From assembly GCA_045590535.1 (NCBI GenBank), contig JAZNRE010000036.1:1-16053 (forward strand): a stretch of 16,053 bases of DNA. The letters run 5' to 3'. The DNA is from UMGS755 sp045590535. Lineage in GTDB: Bacteria > Bacillota > Clostridia > UBA1381 > UBA9506. Shown in pieces: positions 6,322-13,879 of the stretch. Positions within the stretch are counted from its first letter, which is position 1. Every line of letters begins with the position of its first letter. Both the position numbers and the translations under genes were made by a program. The notes under the pieces are model-generated. The model was not told where the DNA came from and ran no database searches. It saw only the letters and a list, made by a program, of their open reading frames with translations.

Positions 6322-8139
6322 ATGCTTAAAAAAGCGTTGTCTCTCGTGCTGGCTATGTTGCTGCTTTTGTCTGTAACAATGGTATCGGCAGCAAGTTTCC
6401 GCGATATGACCAGCAGCTATAGCTGGGCAGAGGAGGCGGTTAACACCTTGGCCGAAAACGGCATTATTAACGGCTACCCCGACGGAACTTTCAAACCTGC
6501 AAACAACATCACAAAAGAAGAAGCGGTTTCATTATTTGCAAGAGCCTTGGGCTTGAGCGAATCTTTAAACAAATCGGTTGTCTCTTTGGCAAATGTTTTA
6601 TATGAAGATGCTTTAAGTGACTTTGATACATATGCAAAAGAAGCAGCGGCTTATTTGCTTTATAAAAAAGTACTTTCTGAAGATGAATTGAAAGATTATA
6701 TATCTTCATCCAACAAAAACCAGCCTTTAAAGCGTTACGAAGCGGCTATTTTAATTGCCAAATGCTTGGGCGGTGAGGTTTGGCTCAAAACTAACCCCGA
6801 CATAACTTTGAGCTATGCAGATGCCTCAAGCATTCCGGCTTCGGCGAAAGGATATGTTTATTTTGCATCTGAAGCCAAGATCATTCAGGGAATGGAAGAT
6901 AATAAATTTGTGCCCAATGGCAATGTAACCCGTGCGCAGGTTGCCACCATGATTCACAGAATTTTTGAGCGTATGTCCTATTCTTATGAAAAGGGCGTAA
7001 TCTCCCAGATTAACACCACATCAAACACAATTGTGTTGCGCGCTGATGACGGCTCCACAGAGTCTTACCTCGTTAACAAAAATGTTGCTGTTATGTTAGA
7101 TGGTGCACAATCGCAACTTGCATCACTTTCTGTCGGTCAGGACGCTATTGTGACTTTCTCAAACGATGCACTTTATTCAATCGATGTGGTTAAATTGGCT
7201 GTTGATGACGAAATTGAAGCTGTTTATAAAGGCAAATCCACAGACAGCACAGGCACAAGCGTTAAGATTAACCCCATGAATTCTGAAGAAACTGTAACCT
7301 ATCGCCTGGCAGATGATGTTATTATTACATATGACAATGCTTCTGCATCTGTAAACAATCTGTCTGTCGGTGATTATTTACATGTCACCATCAAAGACGG
7401 CAAGATTGCCGTTATTAAAGCTGAACCCAAGACAAAAGAGATTACAAACGCTTCAGTTGTCGGCATCAGTTTTGATCCCGATGTTGTAATCACCGTTCGC
7501 ACAGAAGATGGCGATGTGATTGACTATTCCATTCGTTCCGGTGCTACCATTCGCAAGAACGGTTCTCTCACCTCGTTCTCTGAACTGGCTGTTGGTGATA
7601 AGGTTGATTTAACTCTTGAATATGACCAGATTTCCTTTGTAACAGCCATTGGTGTATCCAAGAAAATCACCGGCCAAATTGAAGAAATCACCATTTCGAA
7701 AAAGACATCCTCTTTGGTTATCAATACCGGTTCTGCAAGCACTTCTTACAGTGTGAGCCAAGGTGTTGAAATCACTTTAGACGGTGCAGCTGCTACCTTG
7801 TATGACCTGCGTTTGGGCTATACTGTTGAAATTGAAACTTCAAGCTCAACCATTAAAGCCATTAAGGTTAAGTCTGTTGCAGCACCCATGCAGATTACCG
7901 GCCAAATCACATTAGTTAACACAGCCTATGACATGATTCGTGTAAGCTATGCTGATTATAACGGTAACATGCAGGATGCCACTGTGTTCATTAAGAGCAC
8001 AGCCAAGATTTTAGACAGCAACGACGGTAAAATCAAAACCCTTTCTCAATTGAAAATAGGTCAGAATGTAACTGTGGCTGGTTCTGAAAATGTAGGCATA
8101 TTTGAAGCTACCTCCATTATGATTTTATCCAATAAATAA
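6322..8139 (+). CDS. Secreted SLH-domain surface protein with five beta repeats
   Basis: This 605-residue protein starts with a clear Sec signal peptide (LKKALSLVLAMLLLL, likely cleaved near SA-A at residues 23-24). Three S-layer homology domains follow, at about 25-78, 89-150 (divergent) and 162-217; the ITKEEAVSLFARAL and VTRAQVATMIHRIF helices are typical of SLH. These domains bind pyruvylated or other secondary cell-wall polymers and hold the protein on the cell surface. Residues 223-602 are five tandem repeats of about 70 residues, each ending with an LxVGDxVxV-like hairpin. I know no catalytic residues for this arrangement. It is probably an S-layer or envelope structural protein, expressed from the strong vegetative promoter just upstream. 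It has its own terminator, so it is monocistronic. Confidence 0.9.
   Translation: MLKKALSLVLAMLLLLSVTMVSAASFRDMTSSYSWAEEAVNTLAENGIINGYPDGTFKPANNITKEEAVSLFARALGLSESLNKSVVSLANVLYEDALSDFDTYAKEAAAYLLYKKVLSEDELKDYISSSNKNQPLKRYEAAILIAKCLGGEVWLKTNPDITLSYADASSIPASAKGYVYFASEAKIIQGMEDNKFVPNGNVTRAQVATMIHRIFERMSYSYEKGVISQINTTSNTIVLRADDGSTESYLVNKNVAVMLDGAQSQLASLSVGQDAIVTFSNDALYSIDVVKLAVDDEIEAVYKGKSTDSTGTSVKINPMNSEETVTYRLADDVIITYDNASASVNNLSVGDYLHVTIKDGKIAVIKAEPKTKEITNASVVGISFDPDVVITVRTEDGDVIDYSIRSGATIRKNGSLTSFSELAVGDKVDLTLEYDQISFVTAIGVSKKITGQIEEITISKKTSSLVINTGSASTSYSVSQGVEITLDGAAATLYDLRLGYTVEIETSSSTIKAIKVKSVAAPMQITGQITLVNTAYDMIRVSYADYNGNMQDATVFIKSTAKILDSNDGKIKTLSQLKIGQNVTVAGSENVGIFEATSIMILSNK
6988..8127 (+). 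repeat. Five tandem beta-repeat units within the SLH protein
   Basis: At the protein level the units run about residues 223-291, 297-368, 374-444, 448-518 and 524-602. Each begins with a strand such as ITGQI or GVISQI, carries a central VxITxDG-type strand, and closes with a turn: LSVGQDAIV, LSVGDYLHV, LAVGDKVDL, LRLGYTVEI, LKIGQNVTV. Units 4 and 5 share the opening ITGQI. The DNA itself is well diverged, so the duplication is old rather than a recent slippage event. Confidence 0.75.
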
Positions 8140-8153
8140 TCGAAAATAATATA

Positions 8154-8188
8154 AAACAGCCTGGCGCAGCTTGCGTCGGGCTGTTTGT
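8154..8188 (+). terminator. Terminator of the SLH protein gene
   Basis: AAACAGCC (8154-8161) pairs with GGCTGTTT (8179-8186), and the inner part extends the stem to about 15 bp with two G-T wobbles around a GCT loop. The following T run is weak, so some read-through is possible. Confidence 0.8.
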
Positions 8189-8214
8189 CTATGCAAGAAA
8201 ATTTAAAATATATA

Positions 8215-8244
8215 TTGATTTTTAGCGTCAAATAATTATATAAT
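8215..8244 (+). promoter_or_regulatory. Sigma-A promoter of the degV gene
   Basis: TTGATT at 8215-8220 and TATAAT at 8239-8244 are separated by 18 bases. The preceding gene ends in a terminator, so the DegV gene is transcribed on its own from here. Confidence 0.7.
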
Positions 8245-8291
8245 ATAAGTAATAATTAAGAAGAAGATGTGATAGAGAGGTGTTGATAGAA

Positions 8292-9185
8292 ATGTCTAAA
8301 GATTTCATTTTATCATGCGGTTCAACCGTTGATTTACCATATGCTTATATGGAAAAAAGAAATGTTTCGGTGATTTTTTACAGCTATTCCATTGATGAGC
8401 AGGTTTTTGTGGATGATATGTGTCGTGACCCGGAGGCTCTCCCTAAGTTCTATGATTATCTTGCCCAAGGAAAAATGCCTTCAACTTCACAAATCAATGT
8501 GTATCGGTATTTAGACTATTTTGAAGAACTGCTGCAAAAGGGTGATGTTTTGCATATTGCCTTTGGTTCTGGCATGACACCTTCTGTGAATAATGCGGTG
8601 CAGGCGGCCGAGCAGCTTCGTGAAAAATACCCCGACAGAAAAATTGTTGTTTTAGATTCCCTTTGCAGCTCGTCCGGCTATGGCATGCTGGTGGATGGCG
8701 CTGCCGACCTGCGGGACGAAGGCAAAACCATGGAAGAGGTAGAGCAGTGGGTTTTGGACAATCGAGAGTTTGTTCACCATCAGTTCTTTTCAACAGATTT
8801 AAAATACTTCCGTCGTGGGGGTCGTGTTTCCGGTGCGGCGGCAACCGTTGGCACTATTTTAAATATATGCCCCATTATGCATTTGGACGATACCGGCCAT
8901 ATCATTGCCTATGACAAGGTGCGGGGCAAAATTAACGCCATTAAGCGCACAGTTCAAACCATGGCCGATCATGCACAAAACGGTTGCGATTATGACGGTA
9001 AGTGCTGGATTTCTCATTCAAACTGCATTGAAACCGCCGAGCAAACCAAAGCCGCTATTGTTGAGAAGTTTCCCAATTTAGTGGATAAAATTAAAATCTT
9101 CGACATTGGCACCATTATTGCCTCCCATTGCGGACCGGATACGGTTGCGGTCTTCTTCATGGGAGATAAGCGCATGCATCATTGA
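8292..9185 (+). CDS. DegV-family fatty-acid-binding protein
   Basis: This is a DegV protein of 297 residues, close to the usual 280-290. The N-terminal motif SCGSTVDLP (8-16), PSTSQINV (63-70), FGSGMT (91-96), LDSLCSSSGYG (121-131) and KYFRRGGRVSG (171-181) are the family's conserved lipid-contacting and turn segments. DegV/FakB proteins bind a single fatty acid; in many Firmicutes they present it to the kinase FakA, which phosphorylates it for phospholipid synthesis. The start is the ATG at 8292, because GAGGTG at 8277-8282 is correctly spaced for it. The in-frame GTG at 8280 lies inside that ribosome binding site. No fakA homologue is next to it. It is monocistronic, with a promoter before it and a strong terminator after it. 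Confidence 0.93.
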   Translation: MSKDFILSCGSTVDLPYAYMEKRNVSVIFYSYSIDEQVFVDDMCRDPEALPKFYDYLAQGKMPSTSQINVYRYLDYFEELLQKGDVLHIAFGSGMTPSVNNAVQAAEQLREKYPDRKIVVLDSLCSSSGYGMLVDGAADLRDEGKTMEEVEQWVLDNREFVHHQFFSTDLKYFRRGGRVSGAAATVGTILNICPIMHLDDTGHIIAYDKVRGKINAIKRTVQTMADHAQNGCDYDGKCWISHSNCIETAEQTKAAIVEKFPNLVDKIKIFDIGTIIASHCGPDTVAVFFMGDKRMHH

Positions 9186-9199
9186 TACATAAAATAAAG

Positions 9200-9240
9200 C
9201 GCGTCTTACAAGCTTTAAGGCAAGGTAAGACGCGTTTTTT
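9200..9240 (+). terminator. Strong terminator of the degV gene
   Basis: CGCGTCTTAC (9200-9209) pairs perfectly with GTAAGACGCG (9225-9234), followed directly by six T residues. The 15-base loop has some internal pairing. It separates the DegV gene from the convergent YtxH-like gene. Confidence 0.95.
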
Positions 9241-9259
9241 AATTCATAATATAAATTGC

Positions 9260-9427
9260 TTATTTTGTAATCATAGCATCTAAAACGGTTCCCATGGTTT
9301 TAAAAACCGAGTGGGTTCCCTTATGCAGTTTGCGACGCTGTCTGTCGCTTATGGGGTCCATCACCATGGTTAAGGCTGAACCCACAATTGCACCGGCGAT
9401 AACGCCGCCTAAAAAACCAAATTTCAT
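9260..9427 (-). CDS. Small YtxH-like membrane protein, likely forespore-expressed
   Basis: About 55 residues. After MKFG, a glycine/alanine-rich helix (FLGGVIAGAIVGSALTMV) is followed by MDPISDRQRRKLHKGTHSVFKTMGTVLDAMI, an amphipathic tail. This matches small clostridial proteins with a YtxH-type glycine-rich membrane segment, whose function is unknown. Two adjacent ATG codons (9430 and 9427) are possible starts; GGTGGAGG lies 5 or 8 bases before them, and I chose the better-spaced second. A longer reading from a GTG lies inside the ribosome binding site and is unlikely. Upstream at 9461-9490 is a sequence matching the sigma-G promoter consensus, so the gene is probably switched on in the forespore. 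It sits between the degV terminator and proC and converges on degV. Confidence 0.7.
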   Translation of the reverse strand: MKFGFLGGVIAGAIVGSALTMVMDPISDRQRRKLHKGTHSVFKTMGTVLDAMITK

Positions 9428-9460
9428 CATGTTTGCCTCCACCTTTCGTTTTCGTACTCA

Positions 9461-9490
9461 TAGTATGTGAAGGTGTTGGTTTTTTTATGC
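9461..9490 (-). promoter_or_regulatory. Putative sigma-G promoter of the YtxH-like gene
   Basis: Read on the minus strand, GCATA (9490-9486), an 18-base spacer and CATACTA (9467-9461) match the published Bacillus sigma-G consensus (GMATR, 17-18 bases, CATWMTA) at every defined position. The ribosome binding site begins about 18 bases after the -10. It lies between proC and the small gene, so it reads only the latter. Sigma-F has overlapping specificity and could also use it. Confidence 0.65.
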
Positions 9491-9501
9491 GAATATTTCA
9501 A

Positions 9502-10302
9502 TTACATTGAATCGGCTTTTTCGGTGCAGGCCTGCATAGCGGCCATAATGGCGCTACGAAAACCACATTCTTCCAGGCGTTTAACCGCCTCAATGGTGGT
9601 GCCTTTTGGCGAGCACACCATGTCTTTTAATTCGCCGGGATGTTTGCCGGTTTCAAGCATCAGTTTTGCTGCACCCATAACCGATTGAGCCGCTAAACGA
9701 TAAGCTGATTTTCGGGCAATACCATCGCGAACAGCAGCATCGGCCATAGCTTCAATCATCATGAAAACATAGGCAGGACTGCTGCCTGAAACAGCAATAA
9801 CAGAGTTAAGCAGCGATTCGGGTAAAATTTCGGTTTCGCCCACAGCTTTAAAAATATTAACCGCCGCAGTAAATTCTTCCGGAGAAGCAGGCATGTGTTC
9901 AGCAGCGATAACGCTCATGCCGCAAAGTGCCATGGCCGGTGTGTTGGGCATGACGCGAATGATTTTGGCATCAAAACCCAGCACCTCTTTAATAACAGAA
10001 ATTTCAACGCCGGCTGCAATGGTGATAAACACCTTGTCTTTAATTTTAGAACTAAATTTTTCCCGCAATTCAGTTAAAACAGAAGGTAAAATATAAGGCT
10101 TAACGGCTAAAATAATGTAATCGGCCTGCAAAGCACCAGCATTTGAATCTTTAACCGAAATGCCTAATTTTTTAAACTTTTTTAATGCCTCTTGATTTGG
10201 GTCAGAGACAAATATTTCTTTTTCTGTGCAAAGCTCTGCGGCTAAAACACCGCCGCAAATGGCATAAGCCATATTGCCGCCGCCAATAAAACCCAGTTTC
10301 AT
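9502..10302 (-). CDS. proC: Pyrroline-5-carboxylate reductase
   Basis: This 266-residue enzyme catalyses the last step of proline synthesis, NAD(P)H-dependent reduction of 1-pyrroline-5-carboxylate to proline, in the cytoplasm. The Rossmann dinucleotide motif GFIGGGNMA is at residues 4-12, AVKP at 66-69, VMPNTPA at 117-123, and the dimer/active-site segment SGSSPAYVF at 172-180. The C-terminal signature SPKGTTIEAV lies at 231-240. The length is normal for the family. The proline-synthesis genes proA and proB are not in the window. The upstream Asp23-type gene on the same strand ends before a terminator, and I could not find a clear promoter in the 75 bases between, so expression may depend on read-through. 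The ribosome binding site GAAAGG is somewhat far from the ATG. Confidence 0.97.
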   Translation of the reverse strand: MKLGFIGGGNMAYAICGGVLAAELCTEKEIFVSDPNQEALKKFKKLGISVKDSNAGALQADYIILAVKPYILPSVLTELREKFSSKIKDKVFITIAAGVEISVIKEVLGFDAKIIRVMPNTPAMALCGMSVIAAEHMPASPEEFTAAVNIFKAVGETEILPESLLNSVIAVSGSSPAYVFMMIEAMADAAVRDGIARKSAYRLAAQSVMGAAKLMLETGKHPGELKDMVCSPKGTTIEAVKRLEECGFRSAIMAAMQACTEKADSM

Positions 10303-10324
10303 TTCTGCTTCACGGCCTTTCTTT

Positions 10325-10360
10325 TAAAAATGAATCCGTGCCTGCGTTTTGCAGGCACGG
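10325..10360 (-). terminator. Terminator of the Asp23-type gene
   Basis: CCGTGCCTGC (10336-10345) pairs perfectly with GCAGGCACGG (10351-10360) across a 5-base loop. On the minus strand the stem is followed by a T-rich stretch (10335-10325). It lies between the Asp23-type gene and proC, which have the same orientation. Confidence 0.88.
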
Positions 10361-10377
10361 CTTTTGGTTTATCAATA

Positions 10378-10767
10378 TTATTCTGCATCAACAGGTGCAG
10401 CTTTTTTTTCGTTTTCTTTTACCGGATTCACACCTTCAACATAAATGGTCACATTGGTTGCTGTTAAATCGGTCATGTTTTCAAGGTTGCGTTTAACCGC
10501 TTCTTGCAGTTCGGCTGAAACGGCCTGAATCTTTACGCCGTAATCAACAGTAACATGTAATTCCAGCGAAACTTCCTTTTCGGTCATTTCAATTTTTACG
10601 GTTTTGTTATAGTTCTTTTTAACAAATTTTTCAACAAAGCCGTCTGCCAGTGATGTAGCAAGGCTCACGCCTTTAACTTCTGATACGGCCATGGCAGCAA
10701 TGGTCTGCACAACCTCATCTGAAATTTTAACGGCATTACCTTCAGTATATACTTTATTTTCATCCAT
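10378..10767 (-). CDS. Asp23/Gls24-family envelope stress protein
   Basis: About 129 residues. Core features are VKISDEVVQTIAAMAVSEVKGV near the N-terminus, followed by EMTEKEVSLELHVTVDYGVKI and the helix VSAELQEAVKRNLENMT, ending with VTIYVEGV; these are the conserved elements of the Asp23/Gls24 family. In Staphylococcus aureus Asp23 is membrane-associated through partners and linked to cell-envelope stress. In clostridia many copies exist without a defined role. The ATG at 10767 is chosen because AAAGGAGG lies 9 bases before it; the 14 extra upstream codons have no ribosome binding site and overlap the promoter. The lysine- and glutamate-rich tail is poorly conserved. The gene is monocistronic, with a good sigma-A promoter and a terminator. 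Confidence 0.92.
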   Translation of the reverse strand: MDENKVYTEGNAVKISDEVVQTIAAMAVSEVKGVSLATSLADGFVEKFVKKNYNKTVKIEMTEKEVSLELHVTVDYGVKIQAVSAELQEAVKRNLENMTDLTATNVTIYVEGVNPVKENEKKAAPVDAE

Positions 10768-10799
10768 AATGAATAGCCTCCTTTTATCTGTATAATAAT

Positions 10800-10828
10800 A
10801 GTATATCACTTTATAATCAAAAAATCAA
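10800..10828 (-). promoter_or_regulatory. Sigma-A promoter of the Asp23-type gene
   Basis: On the minus strand, TTGATT (10828-10823), a 17-base spacer and TATACT (10805-10800) form a good vegetative promoter. The -10 is preceded by TGA, making it an extended -10. Its start lies within the 3' flank of the AraC gene. Confidence 0.75.
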
Positions 10829-10850
10829 GATTTTTACATAGATTCCCTTT

Positions 10851-11717
10851 TTATTGTGCTGGTTGCTTAAATTTTCGATAGGCAGTAGGGGTGCACCCTT
10901 TAAATCGTTTAAACATTCGGTCAAAATAAACCGGGTCGGTATATCCCACAGCGAAACATATTTCGGTTATGGTATTTTTTGTGCGCAGCAAAAGATTACT
11001 GGCTTCATAAATTCTTACAAAATTTATATAATGGTTAAGGGTGCTATTTACCGCACCTTTAAATAAACGGCATAAATGCCCCGGGCTGATGTTCACCGCC
11101 TGGCTTAACTCGTTTAAGGTTAGTGGGTGATCATAGTGATTGCTGATGTAGTTCAGTAAAGGCTCAAGGCGCTTTATGGCTTCGGTGTTGTGGAAGTTTT
11201 TTGTGTCAGCAACGATGTCCTGACGGGATAAACAGGCGGCAATCAGGAAAATATAACCTTTAATGTAATCTTCAAAAGCATTTTTTCCTTCTTCATTTTC
11301 CTTCAACATTATGTTGAAATATTGTGTCAGCTCCAGGCAAATGGGGTCATCTTTTTTAAAAATATGAAAATTGGAAACGCTTTCATTATAATAAAAAATT
11401 AAATGACGATTTTGCGTTCCCGTTATTTTCGGCAAAAAATATTCCGTGTTAAATTGCAGCAAAACATAGTTGTTGGCATCTTCTAAAGTGGTGGTGCTGT
11501 GGGGAATGCGTCCGTTAATAAAAATAATGTCACCTTCTTGAAGAAGAGCGCTGTTTTCATTAAAATCAATGCGCATGGCACCCCGGCTACACAGCAAAAA
11601 TTCGCACTCTTCATGAAGATGGATGGGCACATGGCGGCCTTTTTCAAATGTTGAATTATAATTTCGTAAACACACGGGGCTGTTGGCAAGAGATGACTCC
11701 ACAAATTCCACTCGCAT
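10851..11717 (-). CDS. AraC-family regulator with N-terminal cupin domain
   Basis: This 288-residue regulator has a cupin-type ligand domain at about 25-95, with HVPIHLHEECEFLLCSRG supplying the conserved histidines and glutamate, and EGDIIFINGRIPH. The C-terminal AraC helix-turn-helix pair runs about 184-283, with the diagnostic second motif ITEICFAVGYTDPVYFDRMF followed by FKGCTPTAYRKF. Cupin-AraC proteins usually sense a sugar or sugar acid and activate the adjacent catabolic genes. The gene diverges from the oxidoreductase/isomerase pair across a 142-base gap, so that pair is the likely target. GGGAGG lies 8 bases before the ATG. The ligand cannot be read from the sequence. Confidence 0.93.
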   Translation of the reverse strand: MRVEFVESSLANSPVCLRNYNSTFEKGRHVPIHLHEECEFLLCSRGAMRIDFNENSALLQEGDIIFINGRIPHSTTTLEDANNYVLLQFNTEYFLPKITGTQNRHLIFYYNESVSNFHIFKKDDPICLELTQYFNIMLKENEEGKNAFEDYIKGYIFLIAACLSRQDIVADTKNFHNTEAIKRLEPLLNYISNHYDHPLTLNELSQAVNISPGHLCRLFKGAVNSTLNHYINFVRIYEASNLLLRTKNTITEICFAVGYTDPVYFDRMFKRFKGCTPTAYRKFKQPAQ

Positions 11718-11859
11718 CTCAAAAACCTCCCAATTTCGTAATGTTAATATAATCCTATAATATGATAAAATAAAACTGGAATTGATAAGATAATTTTATT
11801 ATAATCCAAATTAAGAGACGAATCAAGTCTTTAAAGTAAAAAATTTTGGAGGGATATTT
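11718..11859. promoter_or_regulatory. Divergent control region of araC-like and sugar genes
   Basis: This AT-rich gap carries divergent ribosome binding sites and a repeated element: TTAATATAATCC at 11744-11755 and TTATTATAATCC at 11796-11807, 11 of 12 identical and 52 bases apart, close to five helical turns. The right copy contains a TATAAT that could be the -10 for the + strand operon, but its best -35 is only CTGGAA, 18 bases upstream. A weak -35 fits dependence on an AraC activator. The element could be an operator; in DNA this AT-rich, chance is a real alternative. Confidence 0.45.
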
Positions 11860-13017
11860 ATGGCAGATAATTTATCCATCATGAACGATTTTAGAAATGT
11901 CAAAACAGCCGAAGAGACAAGAAGAAACAAAAAACTTAAAATTGGTATTATTGGCACGGGTTGGATTGCGGATGCCCATATCAATTGCTATAAAGAAATG
12001 GACGATGTAGAAATTGTGGCAGCCGCCGATTTGGTCCCCGGAAAAGCAGAGGGATTTTTAGAAAAATGGGGAATAGAGGGTGCCCGCTGTTATCCGGACC
12101 ATGCCTCTATGCTGGATAGCGAAGAACTTGATGCCGTCAGCATTTGTACATACAATGCAACCCACGCAGAGTGTACGATTTATGCTTTAGAAAAAGGCGT
12201 GCATGTTCTTTTGGAAAAGCCCATGTGTGTCACCTTAGATGAGGCTGTTGCCATTTGTCGTGCCGAAAAAGAGAGTGGCAAAATTCTTTCAATTGGTTTT
12301 CAACCTCGCTTTGACCCTAACATGAAAAAAATTAAAGAAATTGTAGAATCAGGAGAATTAGGCGATATTTATTACATTCAAACGGGTGGCGGTCGGCGTC
12401 GTGGCATTCCAACGCCTTTCGGCACAAGCTTTATTGATAAAGAAACCGCAGGCATTGGCGCCCTGGGTGACATTGGCTGCTATTCTTTAGATTTAGTTTT
12501 AAATGCCATTGGCTATCCAAAACCCTTGACGGTTTCTGGCTATAAGTCTGCACATTTTGGAAAAAATCCGCAATATATGCCCTCAAAGGAATATGCAGAG
12601 CTTTTTGGCGTTGATGACTTTGCAGCGGCCTTTATTCGCTTGGATGGTGGCATTATTTTAGATTTTCGAATTGCCTGGGCCATGCATGTTGATACGCCGG
12701 GCGACACGATTTTCTTTGGCACAAAAGGGGCCCTGCGTGTGCCTTCAACCGAATGTTGGAATGGCTCCATTGACAAGCCTATGAAAATCTATCACGATGT
12801 AGCTGGCAGTCAGGTTGAAACAGAAATTCCCATTGTTGATGAAGAGGGAGTTGATGTTTTTTATCTAAAAATCCGTTCATTTTTAGATGCTATTCACACA
12901 CAGGGTACTGCGCCTGTGCCCACGTCCGAGATTTTATACAACCAGGCCATTATTGATGGCGTTGTTCAATCAGCCGAAGCCGGTCACGAAATCACGATTG
13001 GCATTCCGGAAATATAA
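11860..13017 (+). CDS. Gfo/Idh/MocA-family NAD(P)-dependent oxidoreductase
   Basis: This 385-residue protein belongs to the glucose-fructose oxidoreductase/inositol dehydrogenase family. The Rossmann motif GIIGTGWIADAH lies at residues 29-40, and LLEKPMCVTLDEA at 117-129 holds the catalytic Lys of the EKP motif. The C-terminal domain starts with GFQPRFDPNMKKIKEIV and has the GALGDIGCYSLDL segment (200-212), with Tyr 208 at the position often occupied by an active-site His or Tyr. About 26 extra residues precede the usual start; they come directly after the ribosome binding site GGAGGG, so they look genuinely translated. Such enzymes oxidise sugars, inositols or sugar derivatives, often as the first step before an epimerase like the one 11 bases downstream. 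The substrate is unknown. Confidence 0.93.
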   Translation: MADNLSIMNDFRNVKTAEETRRNKKLKIGIIGTGWIADAHINCYKEMDDVEIVAAADLVPGKAEGFLEKWGIEGARCYPDHASMLDSEELDAVSICTYNATHAECTIYALEKGVHVLLEKPMCVTLDEAVAICRAEKESGKILSIGFQPRFDPNMKKIKEIVESGELGDIYYIQTGGGRRRGIPTPFGTSFIDKETAGIGALGDIGCYSLDLVLNAIGYPKPLTVSGYKSAHFGKNPQYMPSKEYAELFGVDDFAAAFIRLDGGIILDFRIAWAMHVDTPGDTIFFGTKGALRVPSTECWNGSIDKPMKIYHDVAGSQVETEIPIVDEEGVDVFYLKIRSFLDAIHTQGTAPVPTSEILYNQAIIDGVVQSAEAGHEITIGIPEI

Positions 13018-13028
13018 GGGGGAAAAAT

Positions 13029-13868
13029 ATGACAATTAAACTTGGTTTACAACTTTATTCCGTTCGCGATGAAATGGAAAAAGATATGAAAGGCACTTTA
13101 AAAGCGGTTAAAGATATTGGATATGACTTTGTGGAATTTGCCGGTTATTTTGGCAAAAGCGCCGAAGAAGTCCGGGCTATATTGGATGAACTTGGCCTTT
13201 CTTGCATCAGTGTTCATCAATCACCGGAAGTGTTTTTTGAAAAAGGCAGTCAAAAAGCGATTGATTATATTAAAACACTGGGCGCTTCCTTTTGTGCCAT
13301 TCCCTGGATGGACCCAAACTGCTTTTTAAATAATTTTGATTCTTTCATTCAAGATGTAAAAACCCTTGGCAGCCGTTTAAAAGAAAATGGCATAAAGCTT
13401 TTATATCATAATCATGATTTTGAATTTGAAAAGCAAAACGGAAAGTATTTGCTAGATGCACTGTATGAAAATGTGCCGGCAGATTTACTGGAAACAGAGC
13501 TTGATTTGTGTTGGGTAAATTATGGTGGTGAAGACCCCATACAATATTTAAAGAAGTACGCTGGCAGAGCCACGGTGGTGCACATTAAAGATTTTGTTTG
13601 CAAAAATAAAAATGCCGGTCCGGTTTATCAATTGATTGATAAAAACGGCGTTCCTCAAGAGGTGGAAGGCAAAAAGAAAAGCAAAGAAGAAAACGGCTTT
13701 TATATGACGCCGGTTGGTGAAGGTGTGCAGGATGTTCCCGGCATTATTGACGCTTGTCATTTTGCCAAAACAGAGTATCTCATTGTTGAGCAGGATGACA
13801 ACTATGATGTTCCTTCTCTTAAAAATGCAGCCATAAGTCTTGAAAACTTAAAAAAATTTGGTCTATAG
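13029..13868 (+). CDS. Xylose isomerase-like TIM-barrel sugar epimerase/isomerase
   Basis: This 279-residue protein is an AP-endonuclease-2/xylose isomerase-like TIM barrel. Recognisable parts are LGLQLYSVRDEMEKDM (5-20), the strand KLLYHNHDFEFE (123-134), ETELDLCWVNYGG (155-167) with metal-binding acidic residues, TVVHIKDF (192-199), and YLIVEQDD (250-257) with the final metal-ligand Glu. Such enzymes carry out metal-dependent isomerisation, epimerisation or dehydration of sugars and inositol derivatives. It follows the oxidoreductase by 11 bases and clearly shares its transcript; the pair probably converts one carbohydrate in sequence. A strong terminator ends the operon. No transporter or kinase lies in it, so uptake must be encoded elsewhere. 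Confidence 0.92.
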   Translation: MTIKLGLQLYSVRDEMEKDMKGTLKAVKDIGYDFVEFAGYFGKSAEEVRAILDELGLSCISVHQSPEVFFEKGSQKAIDYIKTLGASFCAIPWMDPNCFLNNFDSFIQDVKTLGSRLKENGIKLLYHNHDFEFEKQNGKYLLDALYENVPADLLETELDLCWVNYGGEDPIQYLKKYAGRATVVHIKDFVCKNKNAGPVYQLIDKNGVPQEVEGKKKSKEENGFYMTPVGEGVQDVPGIIDACHFAKTEYLIVEQDDNYDVPSLKNAAISLENLKKFGL

Positions 13869-13879
13869 TTTTTGAAAAT

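Noticed and set aside
8280..8291. GTG start of the DegV protein
   Set aside because: This codon is part of the likely ribosome binding site; the ATG at 8292 gives the normal N-terminus (MSKDFILSCGSTVDLP).
8494..8844. Minus-strand open frame of 116 codons inside the degV gene
   Set aside because: It is antisense to a clearly conserved gene, lacks a ribosome binding site and its product shows no protein-like pattern; other opposite-strand frames of this kind were left out for the same reason.
10768..10809. Longer Asp23-type protein beginning MIYYYYTDK
   Set aside because: The extra codons overlap the promoter -10 region and the ribosome binding site of the shorter, family-like start.
11782..11805. 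TTGATA/TATAAT sigma-A promoter for the sugar operon
   Set aside because: The two boxes are only 12 bases apart, too close for a functional vegetative promoter.
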